Of a stretch of DNA of 64,000 nt, positions 8,198 through 16,999 are shown piece by piece. The notes under the pieces were generated by a model. The model was not told where the DNA came from, did no database searches, and was given only the letters and a program-made list of their open reading frames with translations. Position 1 is the stretch's first letter; each line of letters begins with the position of its first letter. A program made the translations under genes and the position numbers. The DNA lies in NCBI GenBank assembly GCA_030695945.1, contig JAUYOG010000057.1, positions 1 to 64,000 on the forward strand. Direction: 5' to 3'. This DNA comes from Ramlibacter sp. (GTDB taxonomy: Bacteria; Pseudomonadota; Gammaproteobacteria; Burkholderiales; Burkholderiaceae_C).

Positions 8198-10894
8198 ATG
8201 GCCCGAGACCGCACCCACCCAGGCTCTTCCATTGAGGACGACAAGGAGCCCGGGCAGGAAACCCCTTCGTCGCCGAACCGCGGCTTCGTGCAGGTGCGGG
8301 GCGCGCGCGAGCACAACCTCAAGGACGTGGACGTCGACGTGCCGCGCGATGCACTCGTGGTGTTCAGCGGGGTGTCTGGCTCGGGCAAGTCGTCGCTCGC
8401 GTTCGGCACGCTGTATGCCGAGGCGCAGCGGCGGTACCTCGAATCGGTGTCGCCGTACGCGCGGCGGCTGATCGACCAGGCCGGCGTGCCCGACGTCGAT
8501 TCGATCGAGGGCCTGCCGCCCGCGGTGGCCCTGCAGCAGCAGCGCGGCACCCCCAGCGCGAGATCTTCGGTGGGGAGCGTCACCACGATCTCCAGCCTGC
8601 TGCGCATGCTGTACTCCCGCGCCGGCAGCTATCCGCCGAAGCAGCCGATGCTGTACGCGGAGGACTTCTCGCCCAACACACCACAGGGCGCCTGCCCACG
8701 TTGCCACGGGCTCGGGCGCGTGTACGAGGTGACGGAACGATCGATGGTGCCCGACGACTCGCTGTCCATCCGCGAGCGCGCCATCGCCGCCTGGCCGCCG
8801 GCCTGGCATGGGCAAAACCTGCGCGACATCCTGGTGACGCTCGGCTACGACGTGGACAAGCCCTGGCGCGACCTGCCGAAGAAGGACCGCGACTGGATCC
8901 TCTTCACCGACGACACGCCCACGGTCCCGGTGTACGCCGGCTTCACGCCGAAGGAAACGCGGGCCGCGCTGCGCAGCAGGATGGAGCCCAGCTATATGGG
9001 CACCTTTACCGGCGCGCGCAATTACGTGCTTCACACCTTCGCCACCACGCAGAGCGCCCTCATGAAAAAGCGGGTGTCGCGCTTCATGACGGCCAGCATG
9101 TGCCCGCAATGCGAAGGCAAGCGGCTCAAGCGCGAGGCGCTGTCGGTGACGTTCATGGGCCTGGACATCGGGGAACTGTCACGGCTGCCGCTGTCGCAGG
9201 TGGCCGCGCTGCTGCAACCGGCGGCGCAAGGCAAGCTGCAGGCGGACCGGCGCGACCGCGCCGTCCTGAGCCGCCAAGACGCGCGCAAGGCGGTCGACGA
9301 GCGGGTGGCCCATGGCGGCTCCGCGCATGCCGCGGCACCCGACGTGCGGCGCACGCACAACCTCTCCGATGAAAAGCGGGTGGCCGCGCAGCGGCTCGCG
9401 CACGACCTGCTCGGCCGCGTCGCCACGCTGGAGCGTCTCGGGCTGGGATACCTCTCGCTGGAGCGCAGCACGCCCACGCTGTCGCCGGGGGAACTGCAGC
9501 GCCTGCGCCTGGCGACGCAGCTGGGCTCGCACCTCTTCGGCGTCGTGTACGTGCTGGACGAACCCTCGGCGGGGCTGCACCCCGCGGACGGAGAGGCCTT
9601 GCTCGATGCCTTGCAGCGGCTCAAGGCCTCGGGCAATACGCTGTTCGTGGTCGAGCACGACCTCGCCGTGATGCGGCGCGCCGACTGGCTGGTGGACGTG
9701 GGGCCGGATGCGGGCGAGAAGGGCGGGCGTGTCCTCTACAGCGGGCCGCCCGAAGGGCTGCGCAAGGTGGCGCAGTCGCACACGCGCTCCTACCTGTTCG
9801 GCGATACGGCGCCGCACGCGCGCGCGCAGCGCCGGCCGCAGGGGTGGCTGCGCCTGGAGAACGTCACGCGCAACAACCTGCGGGGTCTCGACGTGGCGTT
9901 CCCCCTCGGCTGCTTCACGGTGGTCACGGGCGTGTCGGGCTCGGGCAAGTCCAGCCTGGTGAGCCAGGCGCTGATCGACCTCGTGTCGTCGCACCTGGGC
10001 AGCCCGGCGCCCGCCGACCGCGACGACGAGCCGGAGAGCCTGGACAGCGCCGACCCTGGTGCGCCGACCAGCGGCCACATCGCCGAAGGCGCGAGCCGCA
10101 TCGGCCGGCTGGTGCAGGTGGACCAGAAGCCGATCGGGCGCACGCCGCGCTCCAACCTCGCCACCTACACGGGCCTCTTCGACGCTGTGCGCAAGTTGTT
10201 CGCGGCCACGCCGATGGCCAGGCGCCGCCGCTACGACGCTGGGCGTTTTTCGTTCAACATGCCGAAGGGCCGCTGCGCGACCTGCGAAGGCGAGGGCTTC
10301 GTCTCGGTCGAGCTGCTGTTCATGCCCAGCGTGTACGCGCCGTGCCCGCAATGCCATGGCGCGCGCTACAACGCGCAGACGCTCGAGGTCATGTGGCAGG
10401 GCCGGACGATCGCCCAGGTGCTGGGCATGACGGTGGACGAGGCGGCCGCGTTCTTCGGCGACGAGCCGCAGGTGGCGCGGCCGTTGCGCGTGCTGCAGGA
10501 CATCGGCCTGGGCTACCTGCGCCTGGGCCAGCCGGCCACGGAACTGTCCGGCGGCGAGGCCCAGCGCATCAAGCTCGCCACCGAGTTGCAGCGGACGCAG
10601 CGCGGTGACGCGCTCTATGTCCTGGACGAGCCGACCACCGGCCTGCACCCGGGCGACGTGGACCGGCTGATGCGCCAGCTCGACGGGCTGGTCGCCGCCG
10701 GCAACACCGTGATCGTGGTGGAGCACGAGATGCGCGTGGCCGCGCAAGCCGATTGGGTGATCGACATCGGTCCGGGAGCGGGCGGCGAGGGCGGCCGCGT
10801 GGTCGCCCAGGGCTCGCCACGCGAAGTCGCGGCGTCGAAGCAAAGCCGCACCGCGCCCTACCTGGCGCAGTGCCTGGCAGGGGCTACAGCTTGA
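8198..10894 (+). CDS. uvrA: UvrA2-type excinuclease ABC subunit A-like ATPase
   Basis: An 898-residue double-ABC ATPase of the UvrA family. Walker A motifs are GVSGSGKSS (residues 58-66) and a second identical one in the C-terminal half; the C-terminal signature is [12 protein letters not shown], while the N-terminal one is altered to [12 protein letters not shown]. Zinc-finger cysteines are seen in CPRCHG/CPQCEG and CATCEG/CPQCHG. After the YARRLIDQ segment the chain passes straight to the zinc module, so the UvrB-binding insertion of canonical UvrA is absent; this marks UvrA2-type proteins linked to DNA-damage or drug tolerance without UvrB. The ATG at 8198 is preferred over an upstream in-frame ATG with unlikely arginine-rich sequence. 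Divergent from the catabolic operon. Confidence 0.9.
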   Translation: MARDRTHPGSSIEDDKEPGQETPSSPNRGFVQVRGAREHNLKDVDVDVPRDALVVFSGVSGSGKSSLAFGTLYAEAQRRYLESVSPYARRLIDQAGVPDVDSIEGLPPAVALQQQRGTPSARSSVGSVTTISSLLRMLYSRAGSYPPKQPMLYAEDFSPNTPQGACPRCHGLGRVYEVTERSMVPDDSLSIRERAIAAWPPAWHGQNLRDILVTLGYDVDKPWRDLPKKDRDWILFTDDTPTVPVYAGFTPKETRAALRSRMEPSYMGTFTGARNYVLHTFATTQSALMKKRVSRFMTASMCPQCEGKRLKREALSVTFMGLDIGELSRLPLSQVAALLQPAAQGKLQADRRDRAVLSRQDARKAVDERVAHGGSAHAAAPDVRRTHNLSDEKRVAAQRLAHDLLGRVATLERLGLGYLSLERSTPTLSPGELQRLRLATQLGSHLFGVVYVLDEPSAGLHPADGEALLDALQRLKASGNTLFVVEHDLAVMRRADWLVDVGPDAGEKGGRVLYSGPPEGLRKVAQSHTRSYLFGDTAPHARAQRRPQGWLRLENVTRNNLRGLDVAFPLGCFTVVTGVSGSGKSSLVSQALIDLVSSHLGSPAPADRDDEPESLDSADPGAPTSGHIAEGASRIGRLVQVDQKPIGRTPRSNLATYTGLFDAVRKLFAATPMARRRRYDAGRFSFNMPKGRCATCEGEGFVSVELLFMPSVYAPCPQCHGARYNAQTLEVMWQGRTIAQVLGMTVDEAAAFFGDEPQVARPLRVLQDIGLGYLRLGQPATELSGGEAQRIKLATELQRTQRGDALYVLDEPTTGLHPGDVDRLMRQLDGLVAAGNTVIVVEHEMRVAAQADWVIDIGPGAGGEGGRVVAQGSPREVAASKQSRTAPYLAQCLAGATA

Positions 10895-11393
10895 CGCCGA
10901 ACGCCTTGCCGACCGCCTCCAGCGCTGCGGGGCTGTCCCATGCCTGGGCCCCGTAATACTTGGCGAGCACGCGGCCGCGGGCATCGACGAGCAGGGTGAG
11001 TGGCAGCCGCTCGGCGCCAAGCATGTGCTCCAGCACCAGCCGGCCGTCGATGAAGTTGTCGAAGGACGTGCCAGTTACCTTGACGAACAGCGTGGCGCGG
11101 TCGATGTAGTCGTCGGTCGAGATGCCGATCACGTTGAAGCGCGTCCCGCCGCGCCGGGCGAGCCGCTGCAACGAGGGCATCTCCTCGCGGCAGGGGCCGC
11201 ACCAGCTGGCCCAGACGTTGATGATGAGCGGCTTGCCCCGGTAATCCGACAGCATCCGCGACGGCCCCGCGATGCCGCGCATCGGCACGTCGCGCAGCAC
11301 GGAGCCGACCTCGACCTCGCCGGGGGTCTTGGCCAAGGCCGGCTGCAACGCAAGGCACAGGCAGACGAGGAGGGGCAGCAGGAGGAATTTCAT
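10884..11393 (-). CDS. TlpA/ResA-like periplasmic thiol-disulfide protein
   Basis: A 169-residue secreted thioredoxin-fold protein. Residues 1-23 form a signal peptide (MKFLLLPLLVCLCLALQPALA), shown here only by position and hydrophobicity; the catalytic motif is WASWCGPC at about residues 68-75, followed by the cis-proline LPLTLLVD segment. Family members reduce or transfer disulfides in the periplasm, often for cytochrome c maturation, but no such genes are adjacent. The gene converges on and overlaps the uvrA-like gene by 11 bases. Start chosen at the signal peptide ATG. Confidence 0.88.
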   Translation of the reverse strand: MKFLLLPLLVCLCLALQPALAKTPGEVEVGSVLRDVPMRGIAGPSRMLSDYRGKPLIINVWASWCGPCREEMPSLQRLARRGGTRFNVIGISTDDYIDRATLFVKVTGTSFDNFIDGRLVLEHMLGAERLPLTLLVDARGRVLAKYYGAQAWDSPAALEAVGKAFGVKL

Positions 11394-11514
11394 TCGCCGC
11401 CCGAGGATGCCACGGCGCGGGCGCGCGCACTTGCGAAACCTCAAGCGCCTCCGGGATGGCGCGGTTTGCATGACAATCCGCCATGAATCAGTGCAACAGC
11501 AAGGAGCCCGCGCG

Positions 11515-12423
11515 TTGAAAACCGTCAGTTTGATCGGTGCCCCGACCGACGTCGGCGCGAGCGTTCGCGGCGCCGGCATGGGGCCGGACGCGCTGCGCGT
11601 GGCGGGCCTGTTCGAGGCGCTGCGCTCCCACAAGCTCAACGTGATCGATCACGGCAACCTCGCCGGGCCACCCACGCCCTGGACGGCGCCGGCGGACGGT
11701 GTGCGCCACCTGGAGGAAGTGGTGGCCTGGAACCGCTCGGTATTCGACCGCGTCGCCGCCGTGCTCGCGGCCGGCCAGGTGCCGCTGCTCATGGGCGGCG
11801 ACCATTGCCTGGCGATCGGCTCGATCAGCGCGGTGGCGCGGCACTGCCGCTATTCGAAGAAGCACCTGCGGGTGATCTGGCTGGACGCGCACACCGACGT
11901 CAACAACGAAACCATCAGCCCCTCGGGCAACGTGCATGGCATGCCGGTGTCCTGCCTGCTCGGGCGCGGCCCCAAAGCGTTGGTCGGCTGGAGCGGACAG
12001 CACGCGGCGATCTCGCCCGAGGACATCGACTTCATCGGCATCCGCAGCGTGGACGCCGACGAAAAGGAAGCGATCCGCCAGCTCGGGCTGCAGGTGTTCG
12101 ACATGCGGCACATCGACGAGCACGGCATGCGCAACACGATGATCGAGGCGCTGCACGACGTCGACGACGACACGCACCTGCACGTGAGCTTCGACCTCGA
12201 TTGCCTGGACCCCGCCGACGCGCCCGGCGTCGGTACCGGCGTGCGCGGCGGGCCGACCTATCGCGAGCTGCAGCTGTGCATGGAGATGATCGCCGACACC
12301 GGGCGGCTCGGCTCGCTCGACGTGGTCGAGATCAACCCCGCGCTGGACGTACGCAACCGTACTGCTGAGCTGGCAGTTGAGTTCGTGCAGAGCCTGTTCG
12401 GCGCGTCGACGTTGGCACGCTAG
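11515..12423 (+). CDS. rocF: Arginase
   Basis: A 302-residue ureohydrolase that splits arginine into ornithine and urea. Mn-binding motifs are GGDHCLAIG (about residues 87-95), WLDAHTDVN (about 122-130) with the typical NVHGMPVS segment, and SFDLDCLDP near residue 225, followed by VEINPALD. I choose the TTG at 11515 because AAGGAG lies 8 bases upstream and the protein then begins at the family N-terminus; an ATG 45 bases upstream lacks such a site. A small hairpin (CCCGC/GCGGG, 12459-12475) follows the gene. It stands alone, with no ornithine-using gene nearby. Confidence 0.93.
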   Translation: MKTVSLIGAPTDVGASVRGAGMGPDALRVAGLFEALRSHKLNVIDHGNLAGPPTPWTAPADGVRHLEEVVAWNRSVFDRVAAVLAAGQVPLLMGGDHCLAIGSISAVARHCRYSKKHLRVIWLDAHTDVNNETISPSGNVHGMPVSCLLGRGPKALVGWSGQHAAISPEDIDFIGIRSVDADEKEAIRQLGLQVFDMRHIDEHGMRNTMIEALHDVDDDTHLHVSFDLDCLDPADAPGVGTGVRGGPTYRELQLCMEMIADTGRLGSLDVVEINPALDVRNRTAELAVEFVQSLFGASTLAR

Positions 12424-12531
12424 GGTTATCCCCCTAACGGGCCCACGGCTGGTCCTGCCCCGCTCATAATGCGGGTCGTTCCGGATAGCCCGTCACCGAT
12501 GGCTCTCGAACGTCGAGAGAGAGAGTGAACC

Positions 12532-13395
12532 GTGGCACAGAAAGACGCGGGGATGGCCGCCATCCTCAAGGGTAACGAGACCGCCATCCTGCGTGAATGG
12601 GTCAAGCAGCAGCTGGCCCACGGCGGCGCCCGGGGCCAGGGCGAGGCTGAAACCGAAACGCAATCGCGCGAATTCCTCAATACGTTCTCCTCGGCCGTCC
12701 AGCACAGCTACGACGAGAACCTGGCCGGCGAGCGCTGGGACGACGTTCGAAGCGCGCTCGGCGCGCTCTCGAAGGAGCGGGCGATCGCCGGCTCCTCGCC
12801 GTCGCAGACCGCCACCTTCGTCTTCTCGCTGAAAAAGCCGCTGTTCGACGCGCTGCGCCGGACTTACTCCGACGACGCGCGGCGCCTGAACGAGGAAACC
12901 TGGCTGGCTTCCAGCGTCATCGACAAGCTGGGCCTGGTCACCATGGAGGCCTACCAGAAGGGGCGCGAGCAGGTCATCAGCCGGCAGCAGCAGGAGTTGC
13001 TGGACCTGTCCACCCCCGTGATCAAGCTGTGGGACGGCATCGTCGCCGTGCCGCTGATCGGCACGCTCGACAGCGAGCGCACGCAGGTCGTCATGGAGAG
13101 CTTGCTGGAGGCCATCGTCGAGAACGAAGCCACGGTGGCCATCATCGACATCACGGGCGTGCCGACGGTGGACACGCTGGTCGCGCAGCACCTGCTCAAG
13201 GCCGTGGCGGCCGCGCGGCTGATGGGCGCCGACTGCATCATCAGCGGCATCCGTCCGCAGATCGCCCAGACCATCGTCCACCTCGGCGTGGACCTGGGCG
13301 ACGTGATCACGAAGGCGACGCTGGCGGATGCGCTTCGCGTCGCCCTGGCCAGGCGTGAACTGACGGTGACGGCCGCGCCGCGGCGTGCCGCATAA
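12532..13395 (+). CDS. rsbR: RsbR-type stressosome co-antagonist (N-terminal sensor plus STAS)
   Basis: A 287-residue RsbR paralogue. Residues 1-160 form an all-alpha, non-globin-like sensor region (RsbRD-like), and residues about 165-280 form the STAS domain. The conserved STAS segment TGVPTVDTLVAQHL carries the threonines that RsbT kinases phosphorylate in RsbR proteins. Start is GTG at 12532. It heads an rsbR-rsbS-rsbT-rsbX-like-kinase operon and would be the scaffold and sensor of a cytoplasmic stressosome. The signal it senses is unknown. Confidence 0.9.
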   Translation: MAQKDAGMAAILKGNETAILREWVKQQLAHGGARGQGEAETETQSREFLNTFSSAVQHSYDENLAGERWDDVRSALGALSKERAIAGSSPSQTATFVFSLKKPLFDALRRTYSDDARRLNEETWLASSVIDKLGLVTMEAYQKGREQVISRQQQELLDLSTPVIKLWDGIVAVPLIGTLDSERTQVVMESLLEAIVENEATVAIIDITGVPTVDTLVAQHLLKAVAAARLMGADCIISGIRPQIAQTIVHLGVDLGDVITKATLADALRVALARRELTVTAAPRRAA

Positions 13396-13406
13396 AGGTC
13401 GCGATC

Positions 13407-13784
13407 TTGGACCAGATTCCCATCCTCAAGCTGGGCAACGTGCTGCTGGTGACGATCCAGGTCGAGCTGCACGACCAGCTCGCCATGACGCTGCAGGACG
13501 ACCTGACGCACAGGCTGTCGAAAACGCGCGCCCGGGGCGTGCTGATCGACATCTCCGCGCTGGAGATCGTAGATTCCTTCATCGGCCGCTCGCTGGCGCA
13601 CATCGCCGGAATCGCGCGGGTGATGGACGCCACCACGGTGCTGGTGGGCATGCGGCCCGCCGTGGCCATCACGCTGGTCGAACTCGGGATGTCGCTGACC
13701 GGCATCCGCACGGCCCTGAACGTCGAAAAGGGAATGCAACTCCTGCGCGAATCCATGGATGAGCAGGAGAGCTTCCATCAATGA
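13407..13784 (+). CDS. rsbS: RsbS-type STAS-domain stressosome scaffold
   Basis: A 125-residue single STAS-domain protein. The phosphoacceptor region reads DISALEIVDSFIGRSL, with the serine in VDS at the position of Ser59 of Bacillus RsbS. It would assemble with RsbR into the stressosome core and sequester RsbT until phosphorylated. The TTG at 13407 is the apparent start, 12 bases after the rsbR stop, giving the family N-terminus IPILKLGNVLLVT. The gene overlaps rsbT by 26 bases. Confidence 0.9.
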   Translation: MDQIPILKLGNVLLVTIQVELHDQLAMTLQDDLTHRLSKTRARGVLIDISALEIVDSFIGRSLAHIAGIARVMDATTVLVGMRPAVAITLVELGMSLTGIRTALNVEKGMQLLRESMDEQESFHQ

Positions 13785-14187
13785 GTTAAAAAGCGCCGTC
13801 TACCCCGTCCGCAGCGCCGAACAGCTGAGCCTCGCGCGTCGGGCGGTGCTGGACTGGGCGACGCGGCTGGAGTTCAGCCTGGTCGACCGCACCAAGTTCG
13901 TCACGGCAGCCAGCGAACTGGCGCGCAACACCTGGGTGCACGGCAAGGGCGGCGAGATGACGATGTCCCAGCTCGAACGCGACGGCCTTACCGGGCTCCG
14001 GCTGGTCTTCGCCGACAACGGCCCCGGCATCGAGAACATCGGGCAGGCCCTCACCGATGGCTTCAGCAGCGCCGGCAGCATGGGCAAGGGCCTGGGCGGC
14101 GCCAAGCGGCTGGTCAACGAATTCGACATCCGGTCGGCGCCGGGCCGGGGAACGACCGTGACGGTGATCCAGTGGAAACGACGCTAG
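13759..14187 (+). CDS. rsbT: RsbT-type serine/threonine kinase (GHKL ATPase)
   Basis: A 142-residue GHKL-fold switch kinase. The N box is SELARNTWVHG (about residues 52-62), the G1 box is ADNGPGI (about 86-92) and the glycine-rich lid is GSMGKGLGGAKRL. In known stressosomes RsbT phosphorylates RsbR and RsbS and is then released to activate a partner. Here the usual partner RsbU is missing; the next genes code for other GHKL proteins. It overlaps rsbS by 26 bases and the following gene by 16, so the cluster is tightly coupled. Confidence 0.9.
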   Translation: MSRRASINELKSAVYPVRSAEQLSLARRAVLDWATRLEFSLVDRTKFVTAASELARNTWVHGKGGEMTMSQLERDGLTGLRLVFADNGPGIENIGQALTDGFSSAGSMGKGLGGAKRLVNEFDIRSAPGRGTTVTVIQWKRR

Positions 14188-15170
14188 AGGTCCATGAGCC
14201 CAGCCAGGTCGCCGAAGTCAGGCGCCTGGTGGCGGACGCCGGCGCGCGTTCGGGATTCGGCGCGCCGGACCTCGGCCGGGCCGCCCTCGTGGCCACGGAG
14301 GTCGCGACCAACCTGGTGAAGTACGGCAAGCACGGCACGGTGACGGTGAGCACGTTCGTCGAAGGCGCCACGGCCGGCGTCGAACTGGTGGCGGCCGACC
14401 GCGGCCCCGGTTTTGCCGATTTCCAGGCCTCGGCGCGCGACGGCCACTCCACTGGCGGCAGCCTGGGCATCGGGCTCGGCGCCATCCTGCGCGCGTCGGA
14501 CGCGTTCGACGTCTACAGCCTCGAGGGGCAGGGCTCGGCGTTCTTCTCCCGGATCGCCCGGGGCGGGGCGCTGGCGCCGGCCGACGGGCTGGTCGTGGCC
14601 GGTCGCTCCATGCCCAAGCGCGGCCAGGTAGAGTGCGGGGATGGCTGGGCCTTCGCGCGGGCCGGGCGCTGGCAACGGCTGTGCGTCGTCGACGGGCTGG
14701 GCCACGGTCCGCTGGCCGCGTCCGCGTCGAAGCAGGCGATCGAGATCTTCTGCGCCGCCGGCGAGCGCGACTCGCCCGCCGACATCATCCGGCTGGCCCA
14801 CCAGAAACTCAAATACACGCGGGGGGTGGTGATGGGCGTGATCGCGATCGATGCGAAGGAACACAAGGCCTGCTTCTCCGGCGTGGGCAACATCGCCGGC
14901 ATCCTGCATGCGGGCGGGCAGGTGCATCACCTGCTGTCCATCGACGGCGTCGTCGGCTACAACATGCGGGCCGCACGCGACCAGGCGTTGCCCTGGGCGG
15001 CCGACGGCGCCGTGATCATGGCCAGCGACGGCCTGTCCACGCGCTGGAACCTGGCGCGCTACCCCGGGCTGCTCGCACGGCACCCGGCCCTGGTCGCCGC
15101 GGTGCTGTACCGCGACTTCGCGCGCGACAACGACGACGCCACCATCGCGGTGGCCATGGAGCGGCGATGA
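14172..15170 (+). CDS. rsbX: GHKL ATPase fused to PP2C/SpoIIE-type phosphatase (RsbX-like)
   Basis: A 332-residue two-domain protein. Residues about 1-130 are an RsbT/anti-sigma-like GHKL ATPase (N box TEVATNLVKYG, G1 box ADRGPGF), and residues about 150-332 are a PP2C phosphatase with metal-binding motifs DGLGHGP, MASDGLS and DNDDATIAV. RsbX-type phosphatases reset the stressosome by removing phosphates from RsbR and RsbS. The fused ATPase domain is extra compared with Bacillus RsbX but is known in proteobacterial modules. Start GTG at 14172 lies inside rsbT; the stop overlaps the next start as ATGA. Confidence 0.88.
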   Translation: METTLEVHEPSQVAEVRRLVADAGARSGFGAPDLGRAALVATEVATNLVKYGKHGTVTVSTFVEGATAGVELVAADRGPGFADFQASARDGHSTGGSLGIGLGAILRASDAFDVYSLEGQGSAFFSRIARGGALAPADGLVVAGRSMPKRGQVECGDGWAFARAGRWQRLCVVDGLGHGPLAASASKQAIEIFCAAGERDSPADIIRLAHQKLKYTRGVVMGVIAIDAKEHKACFSGVGNIAGILHAGGQVHHLLSIDGVVGYNMRAARDQALPWAADGAVIMASDGLSTRWNLARYPGLLARHPALVAAVLYRDFARDNDDATIAVAMERR

Positions 15171-16447
15171 ACCATCCCATACTGACCACGCGCATCACCG
15201 CGCAGGGACTCGTGCCGCTGCGAACCCGTGCCCGGCAGGTCGGCGAGCTGTTCGGGCTGGACAAGATGCAGTGCACCCGCTTCATCACGGCGCTCTCCGA
15301 GATCGCGCGCAATGCGGTGCAATACGCGGGCGGCGGGACCGTGACGTTCATGCTCGATACCGGAACCGCCGCGCAACCCGTGCAGCGGCTCCTGGGGCAG
15401 GTCGCGGACAAGGGGCCCGGCATCGCAGACCTGGAGGGCGTGCTGCAGGGCCGCCTGAACGCGCGGCTGCAGGTGCCGCTGGGCATCGTCGGCTCCCGGC
15501 GGCTGGTCGACAGCCTCGATTTCGAGCAACCGGCTGCAGGCGGAACCGTGGCGACGCTGGCGATGGCGCTCAATCGCCATGCGCCCCGGCTCTCGCCTGC
15601 CGACGTATCGCGGCTGGTCGAGACCCTGGCGCGGCGCAAGCCCGAAACCCCGCTGGAGGAACTCGAGCAGCAGAACCGCGAGATGATGGATACGCTCCAG
15701 GAATTGCGCAGCCAGCAAGAGGAGCTCAAGCGCGCCGACGAGCGCAAGAACCAGTTCCTGGCCACGCTCGCGCACGAGTTGCGCAATCCCCTGGGGACGC
15801 TGCACATGACGCTGGAGATCATGCGGCGCCATGAATACATGCCGGCGAGCCAGCTCGCGGAGCGGCGGGAGGTGATGGCGCGGCAGACCGAGCAGCTGAC
15901 GCGCCTCGTCGACGACCTGCTGGACGTGTCGAGAATCAGCCTGGGAAAGGTAGAACTGGACCGGCGGGAGGCCGATGTGAACGAACTGGTCCGCCAGTCG
16001 CTGGAGATGACGCAGGGCGCGATCCAGGGCAAGGGTCACGCCGTGAGTTTCCGGCCGTTCGAAGTCGCCCTGCCGGTGAGCGTCGACGTGACGCGCCTCA
16101 AACAAGTCCTGTGCAACCTGATCCATAATGCGGCCCGCTACACGCCGGCTGGCGGCGCCATCGAAATTCGCGTGCGGCGCGAGGAAGCGTTCGCCATCGT
16201 CGACGTGGTGGACAACGGCATCGGGATTCCGGCCGATGCATTGCCCGTCGTGTTCGGCCTGTTCGTGCAAGGCGGCAACGCCCCCGATGAGCAGCGAGGC
16301 GGCCTGGGCGTCGGGCTGACGCTGGTGAAGCGTCTGGTCGAGGCGCATGGAGGCAGCGTCCGGGCCGACAGTGCCGGGTCGGGCCAGGGCAGCCACTTCA
16401 CGGTGAGCCTGCCATTGGCGGGCGGCGCCAACGCGCTGCCCGGGTGA
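15167..16447 (+). CDS. Histidine kinase with an N-terminal RsbT-like ATPase domain
   Basis: A 426-residue soluble kinase with two GHKL domains. Residues about 1-140 are RsbT-like (N box SEIARNAVQYA, G1 box ADKGPGI). A coiled coil (about 160-195, rich in E, Q, L) leads to the HisKA domain with the phosphoacceptor in LAHELRNPLGT, and then a HATPase domain with N box LIHNAARYTP, G1 box DNGIGIP and G2 GLGVGLTL. No membrane segment or receiver is present. It begins in an ATGA overlap with the phosphatase gene, so it likely conveys stressosome output to an unlinked response regulator. That link is inference. Confidence 0.88.
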   Translation: MNHPILTTRITAQGLVPLRTRARQVGELFGLDKMQCTRFITALSEIARNAVQYAGGGTVTFMLDTGTAAQPVQRLLGQVADKGPGIADLEGVLQGRLNARLQVPLGIVGSRRLVDSLDFEQPAAGGTVATLAMALNRHAPRLSPADVSRLVETLARRKPETPLEELEQQNREMMDTLQELRSQQEELKRADERKNQFLATLAHELRNPLGTLHMTLEIMRRHEYMPASQLAERREVMARQTEQLTRLVDDLLDVSRISLGKVELDRREADVNELVRQSLEMTQGAIQGKGHAVSFRPFEVALPVSVDVTRLKQVLCNLIHNAARYTPAGGAIEIRVRREEAFAIVDVVDNGIGIPADALPVVFGLFVQGGNAPDEQRGGLGVGLTLVKRLVEAHGGSVRADSAGSGQGSHFTVSLPLAGGANALPG

Positions 16448-16451
16448 GCGG

Positions 16452-16775
16452 CTAGGCCTCGTCCGGATCCAGGTCGGCCGGGTTCGAATCCGAATCCAGG
16501 TCGGTCAGCGTATCGGCGCCGTCGTCCGCGACGACCTCGCCGTCCTGCATGTTCACGACGCGGTCGGGCAGGATGTCGCCGCCCTCGCGGCCTTCGCCGG
16601 GCGTGACGGAGCCGCGCTCGCCTGTGCCTGCCGCGTCGCTGTCCGCGTGAATTTCCGCCGTGCCCATGGCGTCGCTGCCGGAATCCGAGCTGTCGCTCGG
16701 GCCCAGCAGTTCGGAGTCACGGCCGCTCGGCTGTGTGGGGGCGGTTTCGGCGCCCAGGATGCTGCTGTAGGCCAT
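16452..16775 (-). CDS. Small acidic low-complexity protein, conserved type
   Basis: A 107-residue acidic protein rich in D, S, G and E. Its central part, GPSDSSDSGSD followed by a GTGERGS segment and a D-rich C-terminus, matches a pattern I know from betaproteobacterial hypothetical proteins of unknown role. The ATG at 16775 is supported by GAAGGA about 9 bases upstream. It converges on the kinase gene with a 4-base gap. No signal peptide or membrane segment. It could be a disordered partner of the neighbouring signalling proteins, but nothing in the sequence shows this. Confidence 0.65.
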   Translation of the reverse strand: MAYSSILGAETAPTQPSGRDSELLGPSDSSDSGSDAMGTAEIHADSDAAGTGERGSVTPGEGREGGDILPDRVVNMQDGEVVADDGADTLTDLDSDSNPADLDPDEA

Positions 16776-16999
16776 CGCGCATGTCCTTCGGAAGTTGAGG
16801 TTGCAGACAGTCTCCGGCCTTGCGCGCGAGCACGGCGTCGGAAGCGCGAGCGCTGTGCTGTGGGACTGCGCCTGCCTGGCTGTGTCGCCTGCCGAAGCCC
16901 CGCGAGAACCCGCACAACGCCGGCGTGAAGGCGGCCCACCCAGCTCCCGGAAGGGGAATTCGGCAGCGCATAATCCATCGTCCCGCTGCGAAGGACAGG

